Origin: Mesorhizobium sp. L-2-11
GTDB lineage: Bacteria; Pseudomonadota; Alphaproteobacteria; Rhizobiales; Rhizobiaceae
Reading direction: 5' to 3'
DNA length: 64,000 nucleotides
Assembly: GCF_016756595.1 (NCBI RefSeq)
Contig: NZ_AP023257.1
Coordinates: 310,001 to 374,000, forward strand
The translations under genes were made by a program, and so were the position numbers. Each line of letters starts with the position of its first letter. The stretch's first letter is position 1. Under the pieces are notes generated by a model. That model was given only the letters and a program-made list of their open reading frames with translations. It had not been told where the DNA came from and ran no database searches. Shown here in pieces: positions 1-9,963 of the stretch.

Positions 1-2023
1 TCGTCAGCCATCCCATACCCTGGATGAAGCCGCCTTCGACCTGGCCTAGGTCGATGGCGCGGTTCAGCGAGCGTCCGGTCTCGTGCAGGATGTCGGTGCG
101 CTCGACGACATATTCGCCGGTCAGCGTGTCGATCGACACTTCCGAGCACGCGGCGCCATAGGCGAAATAGTAGAAGGGACGGCCCTCGCCCTTGTCGCGA
201 TCCCAATGGATTTTCGGCGTCTTGTAAAAGCCCGCCGCCGAAAGCTGGATGCGCGCCATATAAGCCTGCCTGACGAGATCGGCGAAGGCGATCTCCTGGT
301 TGCCGATGCGCACCCGGTTGGGCAGGAACACCACCTGATCGCGCGGCACCTGGTATTTTTCGGCGGCGAAATTGGTCAACCGCTCCTTGATCTGGCGGGC
401 CGCGTTCTGCGCCGCCATACCATTGAGGTCGGAACCGGACGATGCGGCGGTCGCCGAGGTGTTCGGGACCTTGCCGGTCGTCGTCGCGGTGATCTTTACC
501 TGGTCGAGGTCGATCTGGAACTCTTCCGCCACCACCTGCGCAACCTTGACGTAGAGGCCCTGCCCCATTTCGGTGCCGCCATGGTTCAGATGCACCGAAC
601 CGTCGGTATAGACATGCACCAGCGCGCCGGCCTGGTTGTAGTGGGTGGCGGTGAACGAGATGCCGAACTTGACCGGCGTCAGCGCCAATCCACGCTTGAT
701 GAAGCGACTGTTGGCGTTGAAGGCTTCGATGGTGCGGCGGCGCCTCGCATAGTCGCAACTCGCCTCCAGCTCGGCGACGATGCGGTGGATGATGTTGTCT
801 CCGACCGTCTGATGATAAGGCGTGACGTTGCGGTCGCTGGTGCCATAAAAGTTCTTCTTACGGATTTCGAGCGGATCCTTGCCGACGGCAAAGGCGACCT
901 CCTCGATGACGCGCTCGGCCCCGACCATGCCTTGCGGCCCGCCGAAGCCGCGGAAGGCGGTGTTCGACACGGTGTTGGTGTAGAGCGGCGCCGATTGCGC
1001 ATGGACCGCCGGCCAGAAATAGGTGTTGTCGCAGTGGAACAGCGCGCGATCGGTCACTGGGCCTGAGAGGTCCGCCGAGAAACCGCAGCGCGCGGCGAAC
1101 ATGAAATCGACGCCAAGAATATTGCCCTCGTCGTCAAAGCCGACCTCGTAATCGACCAGAAAGTCGTGGCGCTTGCCGGTGGCGATCATGTCGTCGTCAC
1201 GGTCGGGCCGGATTTTAACGGCGAGATGGTGTTTTTTCGCAGCAATCGCCGCGAGCGCGGCAAACTGGTTGCCCTGCGTTTCCTTGCCGCCGAAAGCGCC
1301 GCCCATCCGGCGGATCTCGACCGTGACGGCATGGCTCGGCACGCCGAGCGCATGGCTGACCATGTGCTGGATTTCGCTCGGATGCTGGGTCGAGGCATAA
1401 ATCGTGACGTCCTGATCCTCGCCGGGAATGGCCATGGCGATCTGGCCTTCGAGATAAAAATGGTCCTGGCCGCCGATGCGCATTTTTCCCTTCAACCGGC
1501 GCGGCGCCGCCTTGATCGCAGCCACTGCATCGCCGCGCCTCAGAATCAGCGGCGGCGTGACCAGCTTGTCCTTGCGGGGATCGAGCGCGCCGATATCGGT
1601 GACGAAAGGCAATTCCTTGTATTCGACCTTGGCCAGCCTTGTGGCGCGGCGGGCCTGCTCGCGGGTTTCGGCGATGACGCAGAAGATCGGCTGGCCGAAG
1701 AACTGCACCTTGCCGTCGGCCAGCACCGGTTCGTCGTGACGGCCGGTCGGCGAAATGTCGTTTTCGCCCGGCACGTCGCTCGCCGTCAGAACGTCGACCA
1801 CGCCGGGTGCTGCGCGCACCGCCGACAGATCCATGCTGGTGATGGTGGCATGCGTGGCCGTCGAAAGCCCGAGGCAGCCATGCAGCGTGCCGGATGGCTC
1901 CGGCATGTCATCGATATAGACGGCGGTGCCGCGGACATGCTTGTGCGCGGAATCATGGCGCTGGTCGGTGGCAACGCCACCAGCGATTTTCTGTGCCCTG
2001 AGGTTGGGAGCGTGCGTGGTCAT
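1..2023 (-). CDS. xdhB: xanthine dehydrogenase, molybdopterin-binding subunit (partial, C-terminus off left edge)
   Basis: Large subunit of bacterial xanthine dehydrogenase; it oxidises hypoxanthine and xanthine to urate at a Mo-pterin centre and passes electrons to the Fe-S/FAD subunit. The gene starts at the ATG complementary to 2021-2023 and is open to the left edge, so about 674 residues are visible and the end is missing. Seen directly: the N-terminal segment TAVYIDDMPEP (about residues 33-43), opening the family's first domain, and at the window edge the GQVEGGFIQGMGWLT motif of the C-terminal Mo-binding half. It lies downstream of xdhA on the same strand, separated by 208 bp filled with an inverted repeat pair, so co-transcription is likely but not tight. 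The family assignment is firm; the exact end is unknown. Confidence 0.95.
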   Translation of the reverse strand, partial: MTTHAPNLRAQKIAGGVATDQRHDSAHKHVRGTAVYIDDMPEPSGTLHGCLGLSTATHATITSMDLSAVRAAPGVVDVLTASDVPGENDISPTGRHDEPVLADGKVQFFGQPIFCVIAETREQARRATRLAKVEYKELPFVTDIGALDPRKDKLVTPPLILRRGDAVAAIKAAPRRLKGKMRIGGQDHFYLEGQIAMAIPGEDQDVTIYASTQHPSEIQHMVSHALGVPSHAVTVEIRRMGGAFGGKETQGNQFAALAAIAAKKHHLAVKIRPDRDDDMIATGKRHDFLVDYEVGFDDEGNILGVDFMFAARCGFSADLSGPVTDRALFHCDNTYFWPAVHAQSAPLYTNTVSNTAFRGFGGPQGMVGAERVIEEVAFAVGKDPLEIRKKNFYGTSDRNVTPYHQTVGDNIIHRIVAELEASCDYARRRRTIEAFNANSRFIKRGLALTPVKFGISFTATHYNQAGALVHVYTDGSVHLNHGGTEMGQGLYVKVAQVVAEEFQIDLDQVKITATTTGKVPNTSATAASSGSDLNGMAAQNAARQIKERLTNFAAEKYQVPRDQVVFLPNRVRIGNQEIAFADLVRQAYMARIQLSAAGFYKTPKIHWDRDKGEGRPFYYFAYGAACSEVSIDTLTGEYVVERTDILHETGRSLNRAIDLGQVEGGFIQGMGWLT

Positions 2024-2032
2024 GGCGCGCCT

Positions 2033-2185
2033 CTCCTCCCTTCTCCCCGTTCACGGGGAGAAGGTGGCCCGAAGGGCCGGATGAGGGGCAGCGTTGACGT
2101 TGATGAGCTTGCGAACATCGATCGACGACGGGGCCGCCCCTCATCTGCCTGCCGGCATCGTCTTCCCGTGAACGGGGAGAAGGAC
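2033..2185. repeat. intergenic inverted repeat pair, family A (TTCTCCCCGT...ACGGGGAGAA)
   Basis: Two copies of a mosaic element face each other between xdhA and xdhB. Copy 1 (about 2033-2086) holds the hairpin TTCTCCCCGTTCACGGGGAG followed by AAGGGCCGGATGAGGGGC. Copy 2 (about 2131-2185) is its inverted relative, with GCCCCTCATCTGCCTGCCGG and CCCGTGAACGGGGAG. Related copies lie at 15083-15137 and 31574-31661. The element resembles the short intergenic mosaic repeats known in rhizobia (RIME-type); this is a resemblance, not a database match. Confidence 0.8.
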
Positions 2186-2231
2186 GCTATTCGCGACCGT
2201 TCGGCTGTTTGTTCACTGGCGTTGGTATACA

Positions 2232-3713
2232 TCACGCCGCCTCGTATCTTGAAACCTGGATCGGCGCCTTGGTGCCGCTGGTCTCGGCGAAGAAACGCAG
2301 CAGCAGGTTCTTCGCCGCCAGCGCCCGGTATTCGGCGCTCGCCCGCATATCGGTCAGCGGGGTAAAGTCTTTGGCGTACTCGGCCATGGCGGTCTCGACC
2401 GTCGCCTCTGTCCAGGGCTTGCCGAGCAGCGCCTTTTCCACGCCAAGAGCCCGCTGCGGCGTTGCCGCCATGCCGCCATATGCGATGCGCACCTCCACCA
2501 CCGTGCCGTCCTTGGCCAGGGTCAGCAGGAATGCGCCAAGTGCTGCGGTGATGTCCTCGTCGCGACGCTTGGTGATCTTGTAGACGGCAAACTTCGTGCC
2601 TTTCGCGGGTACCGGGACATGCACGGCCTCGACGAATTCGCCCGGCTGCCGGTCCTGCTTGCCATAGGCGATGAAGAAGTCTTCGAGCGGGATCGTCCGC
2701 CGCTTGTTGCCGCGGCGCAGCGTCAGCCTCGCATCGAGTGCAATCAATGGCGGCGGCGTGTCGCCGATCGGCGAGCCGTTGGCGATGTTGCCGCCGATCG
2801 TGCCCATATTGCGCACCTGGTCGCCGCCGATGCGATCGAACAGCGGCCCGAGCGCCGGTATGCGCTTCGCCAGCGTCGAGAAAGCCTCGGTGTAGGTGAC
2901 CCCTGCGCCGATCGAGATGACGCCCTTGTCTTCGGAAATCCCGCAGAGCCCGTCGAGATTGCCGATGAAAATCGCCGGCGCAATATCGCGCATGTGCTTC
3001 GTCACCCAAAGGCCGACATCGGTCGAACCGGCAACGATGGTGGCGCCCGGCTCCGCATCGAGCACGGCCGCGAGGTCGTCGGCATCGGCCGGCACGACCA
3101 GGCGCTGCTTGCCGGCGCCGATCTCGATGCGCGAACCGTCTTTAATAGCCGCAAGCCTGGCCGTGACGGCCTCGCGCTCCGTCGCCAGCGGGTCCTTTGC
3201 CGCCTTACCATAGCTGGAGATGGCACGCGCGGCGCGGACGATCGCCTCATAGCCGGTGCAGCGGCAGAGATTGCCCTGCAGCGCCTTTTCGATGGCTGCA
3301 TCCGAAGGCTCAGGCGACCGCATCCACAGGGCATAAAGCGCCATGACGAAGCCCGGCGTGCAGAAGCCGCATTGCGAGCCATGGAAATCGACCATCGCCT
3401 GCTGCACCGGATGCAGTTTTTCGCCGTCGCCGCGCAAATGCTCGACAGTCACCACATGCGTGCCATCGAGCGAACCGAGAAAGCGGATGCAGGCATTGAC
3501 GCTTTCATAGACCAGCCGGCCGCCTGACAGCCTTCCGACCAGCACGGTGCAGGCGCCACAATCGCCCTCGGCGCAGCCTTCCTTGGTGCCGCGCAGCGAG
3601 CGCTCGAGCCGCAGCCAGTCGAGCAAGGTCGCGTCGGGCGCAACCCTGGTCAACGCAACGTTCTCGCCATTGAGGATGAAGCGTATCTCGCTGCGTATGT
3701 TGAGCCCGGTCAT
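2232..3713 (-). CDS. xdhA: xanthine dehydrogenase, iron-sulfur/FAD small subunit
   Basis: 493 residues. Electron-transfer subunit of xanthine dehydrogenase, moving electrons from the Mo subunit through two 2Fe-2S clusters to FAD and NAD+. The plant-type ferredoxin cluster is seen at C47-x4-C52-x2-C55 with C75, and the second cluster in CGFCTPGF and LCRCTGYEAI (about residues 116-155). The FAD-binding domain follows (about 190-370, with AGSTDVGLWVTK and RNMGTIGGNIANGSPIGD), then the CO-dehydrogenase-type flavoprotein C-terminal domain. Length and domain order are those of the normal XdhA. Its start lies only 3 bp beyond the uraH stop, so uraH-xdhA-xdhB read as one minus-strand transcription unit. 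Confidence 0.96.
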   Translation of the reverse strand: MTGLNIRSEIRFILNGENVALTRVAPDATLLDWLRLERSLRGTKEGCAEGDCGACTVLVGRLSGGRLVYESVNACIRFLGSLDGTHVVTVEHLRGDGEKLHPVQQAMVDFHGSQCGFCTPGFVMALYALWMRSPEPSDAAIEKALQGNLCRCTGYEAIVRAARAISSYGKAAKDPLATEREAVTARLAAIKDGSRIEIGAGKQRLVVPADADDLAAVLDAEPGATIVAGSTDVGLWVTKHMRDIAPAIFIGNLDGLCGISEDKGVISIGAGVTYTEAFSTLAKRIPALGPLFDRIGGDQVRNMGTIGGNIANGSPIGDTPPPLIALDARLTLRRGNKRRTIPLEDFFIAYGKQDRQPGEFVEAVHVPVPAKGTKFAVYKITKRRDEDITAALGAFLLTLAKDGTVVEVRIAYGGMAATPQRALGVEKALLGKPWTEATVETAMAEYAKDFTPLTDMRASAEYRALAAKNLLLRFFAETSGTKAPIQVSRYEAA

Positions 3714-3716
3714 GTG

Positions 3717-4091
3717 TCAGCTCCCGCGATAGGTCGAATAGCCGTAGGGCGATATGAGCAGCGGCACATGATAGTGCACCGGCTCTGCCATGCCGAAGCG
3801 GATCGGCACGCTGTCGAGGAAAGCCGGTTCCGGCAGCCTCAATCCCTGCCGGCGCAGATAGTCGCCGGCCGCGAAGACCAGTTCGTATTCGCCGGTGCGG
3901 AATTCCGCGTCGGCAAGCAGCGGCGCGTCACAGCGGCCGTCGGCATTGGTGACCGCCGTCTTCAGATGCGTCCGCATGTCGTCGTTGATACGGTAAAGCT
4001 CGATCGACAGACCTGCCGCAGGCCTGCCGGTCGCGGTGTCGAGGACATGGGTCGTCAGACGTCCGCCTTCGGCTTTCGACGTTTCCGCCAC
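3717..4091 (-). CDS. uraH: 5-hydroxyisourate hydrolase (transthyretin-like)
   Basis: Hydrolyses 5-hydroxyisourate, the product of urate oxidation, to OHCU. The protein carries the transthyretin-like signature [14 protein letters not shown] near its N-terminus and ends in the family's diagnostic YRGS. I start it at the GTG complementary to 4089-4091 (124 residues), because GGGAG lies about 8 nt upstream and the family is usually 110-125 residues. An in-frame ATG at 4163 would add 24 residues with no family resemblance. Divergent from puuE-uraD across about 190 bp, which must hold both promoters. The reading frame is certain; the start is inferred. Confidence 0.93.
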   Translation of the reverse strand: MAETSKAEGGRLTTHVLDTATGRPAAGLSIELYRINDDMRTHLKTAVTNADGRCDAPLLADAEFRTGEYELVFAAGDYLRRQGLRLPEPAFLDSVPIRFGMAEPVHYHVPLLISPYGYSTYRGS

Positions 4092-4284
4092 TGGCTGCTC
4101 CCATTTCCGGCAAAATCGAACATGCCCGGTACAATCGAACATATTTGACGAATTGTGCGCCAATTAAAGGCGATGCATAAGTCCCGGTCGAGTGAAGCGC
4201 TGCAAAAACACTTTCAAAATTTTCGGGGGAATGCGCAAGCGGCGCTTTCGACTATCCTGATACCATCATCCGGCAGGAGCGACG

Positions 4285-5718
4285 ATGCGTTACGAACGAG
4301 ACATGCGCGGCTACGGCGCCAATCCGCCGGATCCGAAATGGCCTGGCGGGGCGCATGTCGCGGTGCAGTTCGTCGTCAACTACGAGGAAGGCGGCGAGAA
4401 CTGCGTCCTGCATGGCGACAAGGCTTCGGAAGCCTTCCTGTCCGAGATCGTCGGCGCTGCACCCTGGCTCGGGCAGCGCCACCGGAACATGGAATCGATC
4501 TACGAATATGGCGCGCGCGCCGGCTTCTGGCGATTGCTGCGCCTGTTCACCGAGGCTGAGGTGCCGGTCACCTGCTACGGCGTCGCCACAGCGCTGGCGC
4601 GCTCGCCCGACCAGGTCGCAGCGATGCAGGAGGCCGGCTGGGAAATCGCCTCGCACGGGCTGAAATGGATTGACTATCGCGACCATGCGCCGGAGGACGA
4701 GCGCCGCGACATGGAAGAGGCGATTCAGTTGCACTACGAGGTGACCGGGGCACGGCCGACCGGCTGGTGCACCGGCCGCACATCGATCAACAGCGTGCGG
4801 CTGGCGGCGGAAGAGGGCGGCTTCGACTATGTGTCGGACACTTATGACGACGAACTGCCCTACTGGTTCGAGCATGATGGGCCGGACGGGTCGACAAAGC
4901 CGCAGCTCATCATCCCCTATACGCTCGATGCCAACGATATGCGTTTCGCCACGCCGCAGGGCTTCAACTCGGGCGACCAGTTCTTCGCCTACCTCAGGGA
5001 CGGATTCGACACGCTCTACGCCGAGGGCAAGGCGGGACGACCGCGCATGATGAATATCGGCCTGCACTGCCGCCTCGTCGGCCGGCCCGGCCGGGTCGCG
5101 GCGTTGAAGCGCTTTGTCGACTACGTCAAATCGCACGACAGGGTCTGGCTGGCGCGGCGCATCGACATTGCGAGGCACTGGCAAACAACCCACCAGTTCC
5201 GGCCGCCGGCGCTGCGCCCGTCGAAAATGGAATTCGAGGCCTTCGTTCAGGCTTTCGGCGGCGTATTCGAGCATTCGGCGTGGATCGCCGAGCGCGCCTA
5301 CCAACTGGAACTCGGCCCGGCGCATGATAGTGCCGGCGGCCTGCACAATGCGCTGTGCCGAGTCTATCGCGGCGCCAGCGAGACCGAGCGGCTCTCCGTG
5401 CTCAATGCCCATCCCGACCTTGCCGGCAAACTGGCGCAGGCCAAGCGGCTGACGACGGAATCGGCCAGGGAACAGGCTTCCGCCGGGCTCGACGCGTTGA
5501 CCGACAAAGAGCGCGAGCTGTTCTCAAAGCTCAATGCCGCCTACGTCACCCGTTTCGGCTTCCCGTTCATCATCGCGGTGAAAGGCAAGACCAGGCAGGA
5601 AATCCTGGCGGAGTTCGAGGCGCGCATCGGCAACAGCCGCGCCGCTGAGTTCGAAACCGCCTGCAAACAGGTCGAGCGCATCGCGCTGCTCCGCCTCAAG
5701 GACATGCTTCCGCGATAG
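4285..5718 (+). CDS. puuE-uraD: bifunctional allantoinase (PuuE) - OHCU decarboxylase (UraD)
   Basis: 477 residues, a fusion of two consecutive purine-catabolic enzymes. The first ~300 residues are a polysaccharide-deacetylase-type domain of the cofactor-independent allantoinase PuuE family (MRYERDMRGYG start, VQFVVNYEEGGEN). The last ~165 are OHCU decarboxylase, shown by NAHPDLAGKLA, ESAREQASAGL and YVTRFGFPFI. UraD acts before PuuE in the pathway (OHCU to S-allantoin to allantoate), so the domain order is the reverse of the reaction order. A UraD-PuuE fusion fits what is known in rhizobia. It is the first gene of the plus-strand ureide operon; a string of degenerate 18-bp repeats begins at its stop codon. 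Confidence 0.93.
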   Translation: MRYERDMRGYGANPPDPKWPGGAHVAVQFVVNYEEGGENCVLHGDKASEAFLSEIVGAAPWLGQRHRNMESIYEYGARAGFWRLLRLFTEAEVPVTCYGVATALARSPDQVAAMQEAGWEIASHGLKWIDYRDHAPEDERRDMEEAIQLHYEVTGARPTGWCTGRTSINSVRLAAEEGGFDYVSDTYDDELPYWFEHDGPDGSTKPQLIIPYTLDANDMRFATPQGFNSGDQFFAYLRDGFDTLYAEGKAGRPRMMNIGLHCRLVGRPGRVAALKRFVDYVKSHDRVWLARRIDIARHWQTTHQFRPPALRPSKMEFEAFVQAFGGVFEHSAWIAERAYQLELGPAHDSAGGLHNALCRVYRGASETERLSVLNAHPDLAGKLAQAKRLTTESAREQASAGLDALTDKERELFSKLNAAYVTRFGFPFIIAVKGKTRQEILAEFEARIGNSRAAEFETACKQVERIALLRLKDMLPR

Positions 5719-5789
5719 GCTTGGCTTCCGCGACAGGCCTTGGCTCGGCAATACACTTTGGCGCAATACGCTTTGGCTCCGCAATAGGC
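5706..5789. repeat. degenerate 18-bp tandem repeats between puuE-uraD and ylbA
   Basis: Four to five imperfect copies of TTGGCTTCCGCRAYAGGC run from the last codons of puuE-uraD to just before ylbA (for example TTGGCTTCCGCGACAGGC, then TTTGGCTCCGCAATAGGC). The first copy supplies the puuE-uraD stop codon. Copies are 15-18 bp with substitutions and a 3-bp deletion. No similar array was noticed elsewhere in the window. Confidence 0.75.
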
Positions 5790-5798
5790 TCTGAACCG

Positions 5799-6655
<857 letters not shown>

Positions 6656-6659
<4 letters not shown>

Positions 6660-7155
6660 CCCGCATCGTGGCACGGCCGCTGACCCGCGAAAATTTTGCC
6701 GAGTTCGGCGACGTCATCGATATGGGCGGCGACAATCACTACCCGATCAATGGCGGCAAGGCCGAGCGCTATCACGACCTCGCCTCGGCGCAAGCGCTGG
6801 GACCGAATGCGCGTGTGCTGATCTCCATGGTACGCGGCACGCCTTACGATTTTCCGCTGAAGCTGACCATGGTCGAGCGTCATCCGTTCGGCAGCCAGGC
6901 TTTCATCCCGCTGTCGCCACGGCCATTCCTGGTCGTCGTCTGCCATGATGGCGACGACGGCCCGGGCGAGCCGCACGCCTTCCTCACCGCGCCCGGGCAG
7001 GGCGTCAACTATCCGCGCAATCGCTGGCACGGTGTGCTAACGCCGATCGGCGAGGCCCAGGATTTCCTCGTCGTCGACCGCGGTGGCGACGGCGCCAACC
7101 TCGAAGAGTGCCATTTCTCGCACGCTTACGAGATCTATCTCCCCGATGGGACCGC

Positions 7156-7159
<4 letters not shown>
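6656..7159 (+). CDS. allA: ureidoglycolate lyase
   Basis: 167 residues, the usual size for AllA, which cleaves (S)-ureidoglycolate to glyoxylate and urea. Family features seen are the N-terminal PLTRENFAEFGDVID, the FNMVRGTPYDFPLKL-like strand (here ISMVRGTPYDFPLKL), the MVERHPFGSQAFIPL motif and NYPRNRWHGVLTPI, which carries the conserved WH of the active-site barrel. The ATG overlaps the ylbA stop and the TGA overlaps the next gene's ATG, so three genes are coupled head to tail. It completes the last step of ureide breakdown visible here. Confidence 0.93.
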
Positions 7160-7752
<593 letters not shown>

Positions 7753-7821
7753 CGCGGATTGACCAGCCGATTTCGGTGGCTGGCCCATGACGCATCGGCA
7801 GCGGCTCCATCATGTGGCCGC

Positions 7822-9807
7822 ATGAAGACCATCACTGAATTTCCCCGCAAAGTCATCGAATTTCCGGACATGGGGATCGTCATGCCGGATGGCTGCCGGC
7901 TGTCGGCGCGGGTATGGATGCCGGCTGATGCTGCCGACGATCCAGTGCCGGCGATCCTCGAGCATCTACCCTACCGCAAGCGCGACGGCACCATCTTTCG
8001 CGACCAGCTGACGCATCCCTATTTCGCCGGTCACGGCTACGCCTCGATCCGCGTCGACATGCGCGGCAATGGCGATTCCGAAGGGCTGATGGACGACGAA
8101 TATTCCGAGCAGGAACTGCAGGACGCTTGCGACGTGATCGCCTGGGCGGCTGACCAGCCCTGGTGCAACGGCAATGTCGGCATGATGGGCATCTCCTGGG
8201 GCGGCTTCAACTGCCTGCAGACAGCATCCAAGCGGCCGCCGGCGCTGAAGGCGGTGATCAGCCTGTGCTCGACCGTCGACCGCTATGCCGACGACATTCA
8301 CTACAAGGGCGGCTGCCTGCTTATCGAGAATTTCGGCTGGGCTTCGACCATGCTGTCCTATTCGTCGCGGCCGCCGGATCCGCTGCTGGCCGGCGACAAC
8401 AGATGGCGCGACCTGTGGCTGACCCGGCTGGAGAACCAGCCCTTCCTGGCGCCGCTGTGGCTGAAGCATCAGCACCGCGATGCCTATTGGAAACGCGGCT
8501 CGATCTGCGAGAACTATTCCGCCATCCAAGCCGCCGTGCTGTCGATCGGCGGCTGGCATGACGGCTATCGCAACACCATTTCCCATCTCGTCGCCAATAT
8601 CGAGGCGCCGGTCAAAGGCATCGTCGGCCCGTGGATCCACAAATACCCGCACTATGCCGCACCCGAACCGCGCGTCGGCTTCCTGCAGGAGGCGTTGCGC
8701 TGGTGGGACCGCTGGCTGAAGGGCGTCGACACCGGCGTCGAGGCCGACCCCGCCTACCGCGCCTATGTCATGGACAGCGTGCGCCCCGCGCGCTGGCATT
8801 CCGAACGGCCGGGCCGCTGGGTCGCCGAACCGGTGTGGCCATCGCCTGATATCAAGACACAGGAAGTCGAACTGATCGCAGAAGGCAGCAAGCCTGCTAT
8901 GGTCGCTTCGCCGCAAAGCTGCGGCCTTGCCGGTGGCGAATATTTTCCCTTCACCTTCGGACCGGAATTGCCCGGCGACCAGCGCCCCGACGATGCGCTG
9001 TCGGTTTGCTTCGACCAGCCGGTGCTGACCGAGGCGATCGACATTGTCGGTGCACCGGAGGTGTCGGTCAGGGTTTCGTCGGACCGGCCGCAAGCGAACA
9101 TTGCCATCCGGCTGTGCGACGTGCATCCCGACGGAGCGTCCGAGTTGATCTCCTACGGCGTGCTCAACCTGACGCACCGCAATTCGCACGAATTTCCCGA
9201 AGCGCTGGTGCCGGGTGAAGCCGTCAACGCCCGGGTCGTGCTCGACCAATGTGCCTATCGCGTACCATCAGGCCACCGGCTGCGTATTGCCGTTTCGAAC
9301 GCCTACTGGCCGATGATCTGGCCCTCGCCTGAGCCGGTCCGGCTCGACCTGTCGGCGGCAACGCTGAAGCTGCCGCTGCGGCCGCTGGCGCAAGCTGACG
9401 AAGTCACATTCCCCAGGCCGGAGGCAGCCGCGCCGTGGGCGACGGAGACGATCCGCGCCGCCAATTCCGAGCGTCATGTCAATTGCGATGAAAAGACCGG
9501 AATGATCACGCTTTCCATTGTCGACGATTTCGGCGAGGTGCGTGATCTGGAGCATGGCCTCGCCAATGGCAGCATCGCGCGAGAGACATGGACGATCCAC
9601 CCCGACGATCCGTTATCGGCCTCGGGCAAGACGCATTGGACCCAGACGCTGTCGCGAAATGGATGGTCGGTGCGCACCGAATCGTCAGCCGAAATGCGGT
9701 CCGACGCGCAAAGCTTCATGGTCCACGCCAGAATCGAAGCCTATGAAGGCGAGAAACTGGTTTTCGAGCGTAATTTCGAGGAGAGCATTCCGCGCAATCT
9801 GCTTTGA
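7822..9807 (+). CDS. CocE/NonD family alpha/beta hydrolase (X-Pro dipeptidyl-peptidase S15 type)
   Basis: 661 residues. The N-terminal alpha/beta-hydrolase domain carries the nucleophile motif GISWGG (Ser125) preceded by RVDMRGNGDSEG, and the probable catalytic His lies in GPWIHKYPHY. The C-terminal ~300 residues form the jelly-roll domain of the CocE/X-Pro peptidase family (for example SVRVSSDRPQANIAIRLCDV). Members hydrolyse esters or amides, including cocaine, acylated antibiotics and proline peptides; the substrate is unknown. It sits 69 bp after the deaminase and 156 bp before a peptide-type ABC transporter, so it may process what that transporter imports. I use ATG 7822; an upstream start at 7759 would add 21 unsupported residues. 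Confidence 0.9.
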   Translation: MKTITEFPRKVIEFPDMGIVMPDGCRLSARVWMPADAADDPVPAILEHLPYRKRDGTIFRDQLTHPYFAGHGYASIRVDMRGNGDSEGLMDDEYSEQELQDACDVIAWAADQPWCNGNVGMMGISWGGFNCLQTASKRPPALKAVISLCSTVDRYADDIHYKGGCLLIENFGWASTMLSYSSRPPDPLLAGDNRWRDLWLTRLENQPFLAPLWLKHQHRDAYWKRGSICENYSAIQAAVLSIGGWHDGYRNTISHLVANIEAPVKGIVGPWIHKYPHYAAPEPRVGFLQEALRWWDRWLKGVDTGVEADPAYRAYVMDSVRPARWHSERPGRWVAEPVWPSPDIKTQEVELIAEGSKPAMVASPQSCGLAGGEYFPFTFGPELPGDQRPDDALSVCFDQPVLTEAIDIVGAPEVSVRVSSDRPQANIAIRLCDVHPDGASELISYGVLNLTHRNSHEFPEALVPGEAVNARVVLDQCAYRVPSGHRLRIAVSNAYWPMIWPSPEPVRLDLSAATLKLPLRPLAQADEVTFPRPEAAAPWATETIRAANSERHVNCDEKTGMITLSIVDDFGEVRDLEHGLANGSIARETWTIHPDDPLSASGKTHWTQTLSRNGWSVRTESSAEMRSDAQSFMVHARIEAYEGEKLVFERNFEESIPRNLL

Positions 9808-9963
9808 GCGCTTATTCGGATTGGTCCAATTGCGACGTACGATTTACGCCACGGCATGTCGCATTCGGTCTTGCTTACGGGGTTCCCTTGCGGTCATTAT
9901 TCTCCTCACAAGAAACCATAAAAAACGACCACAAGGTCGAACCAACAGAGTGAGGAACTCAAC

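Noticed and set aside
5706..5789. CRISPR or integrase attachment array
   Set aside because: Units are contiguous and degenerate, without spacers, and no integrase is near.
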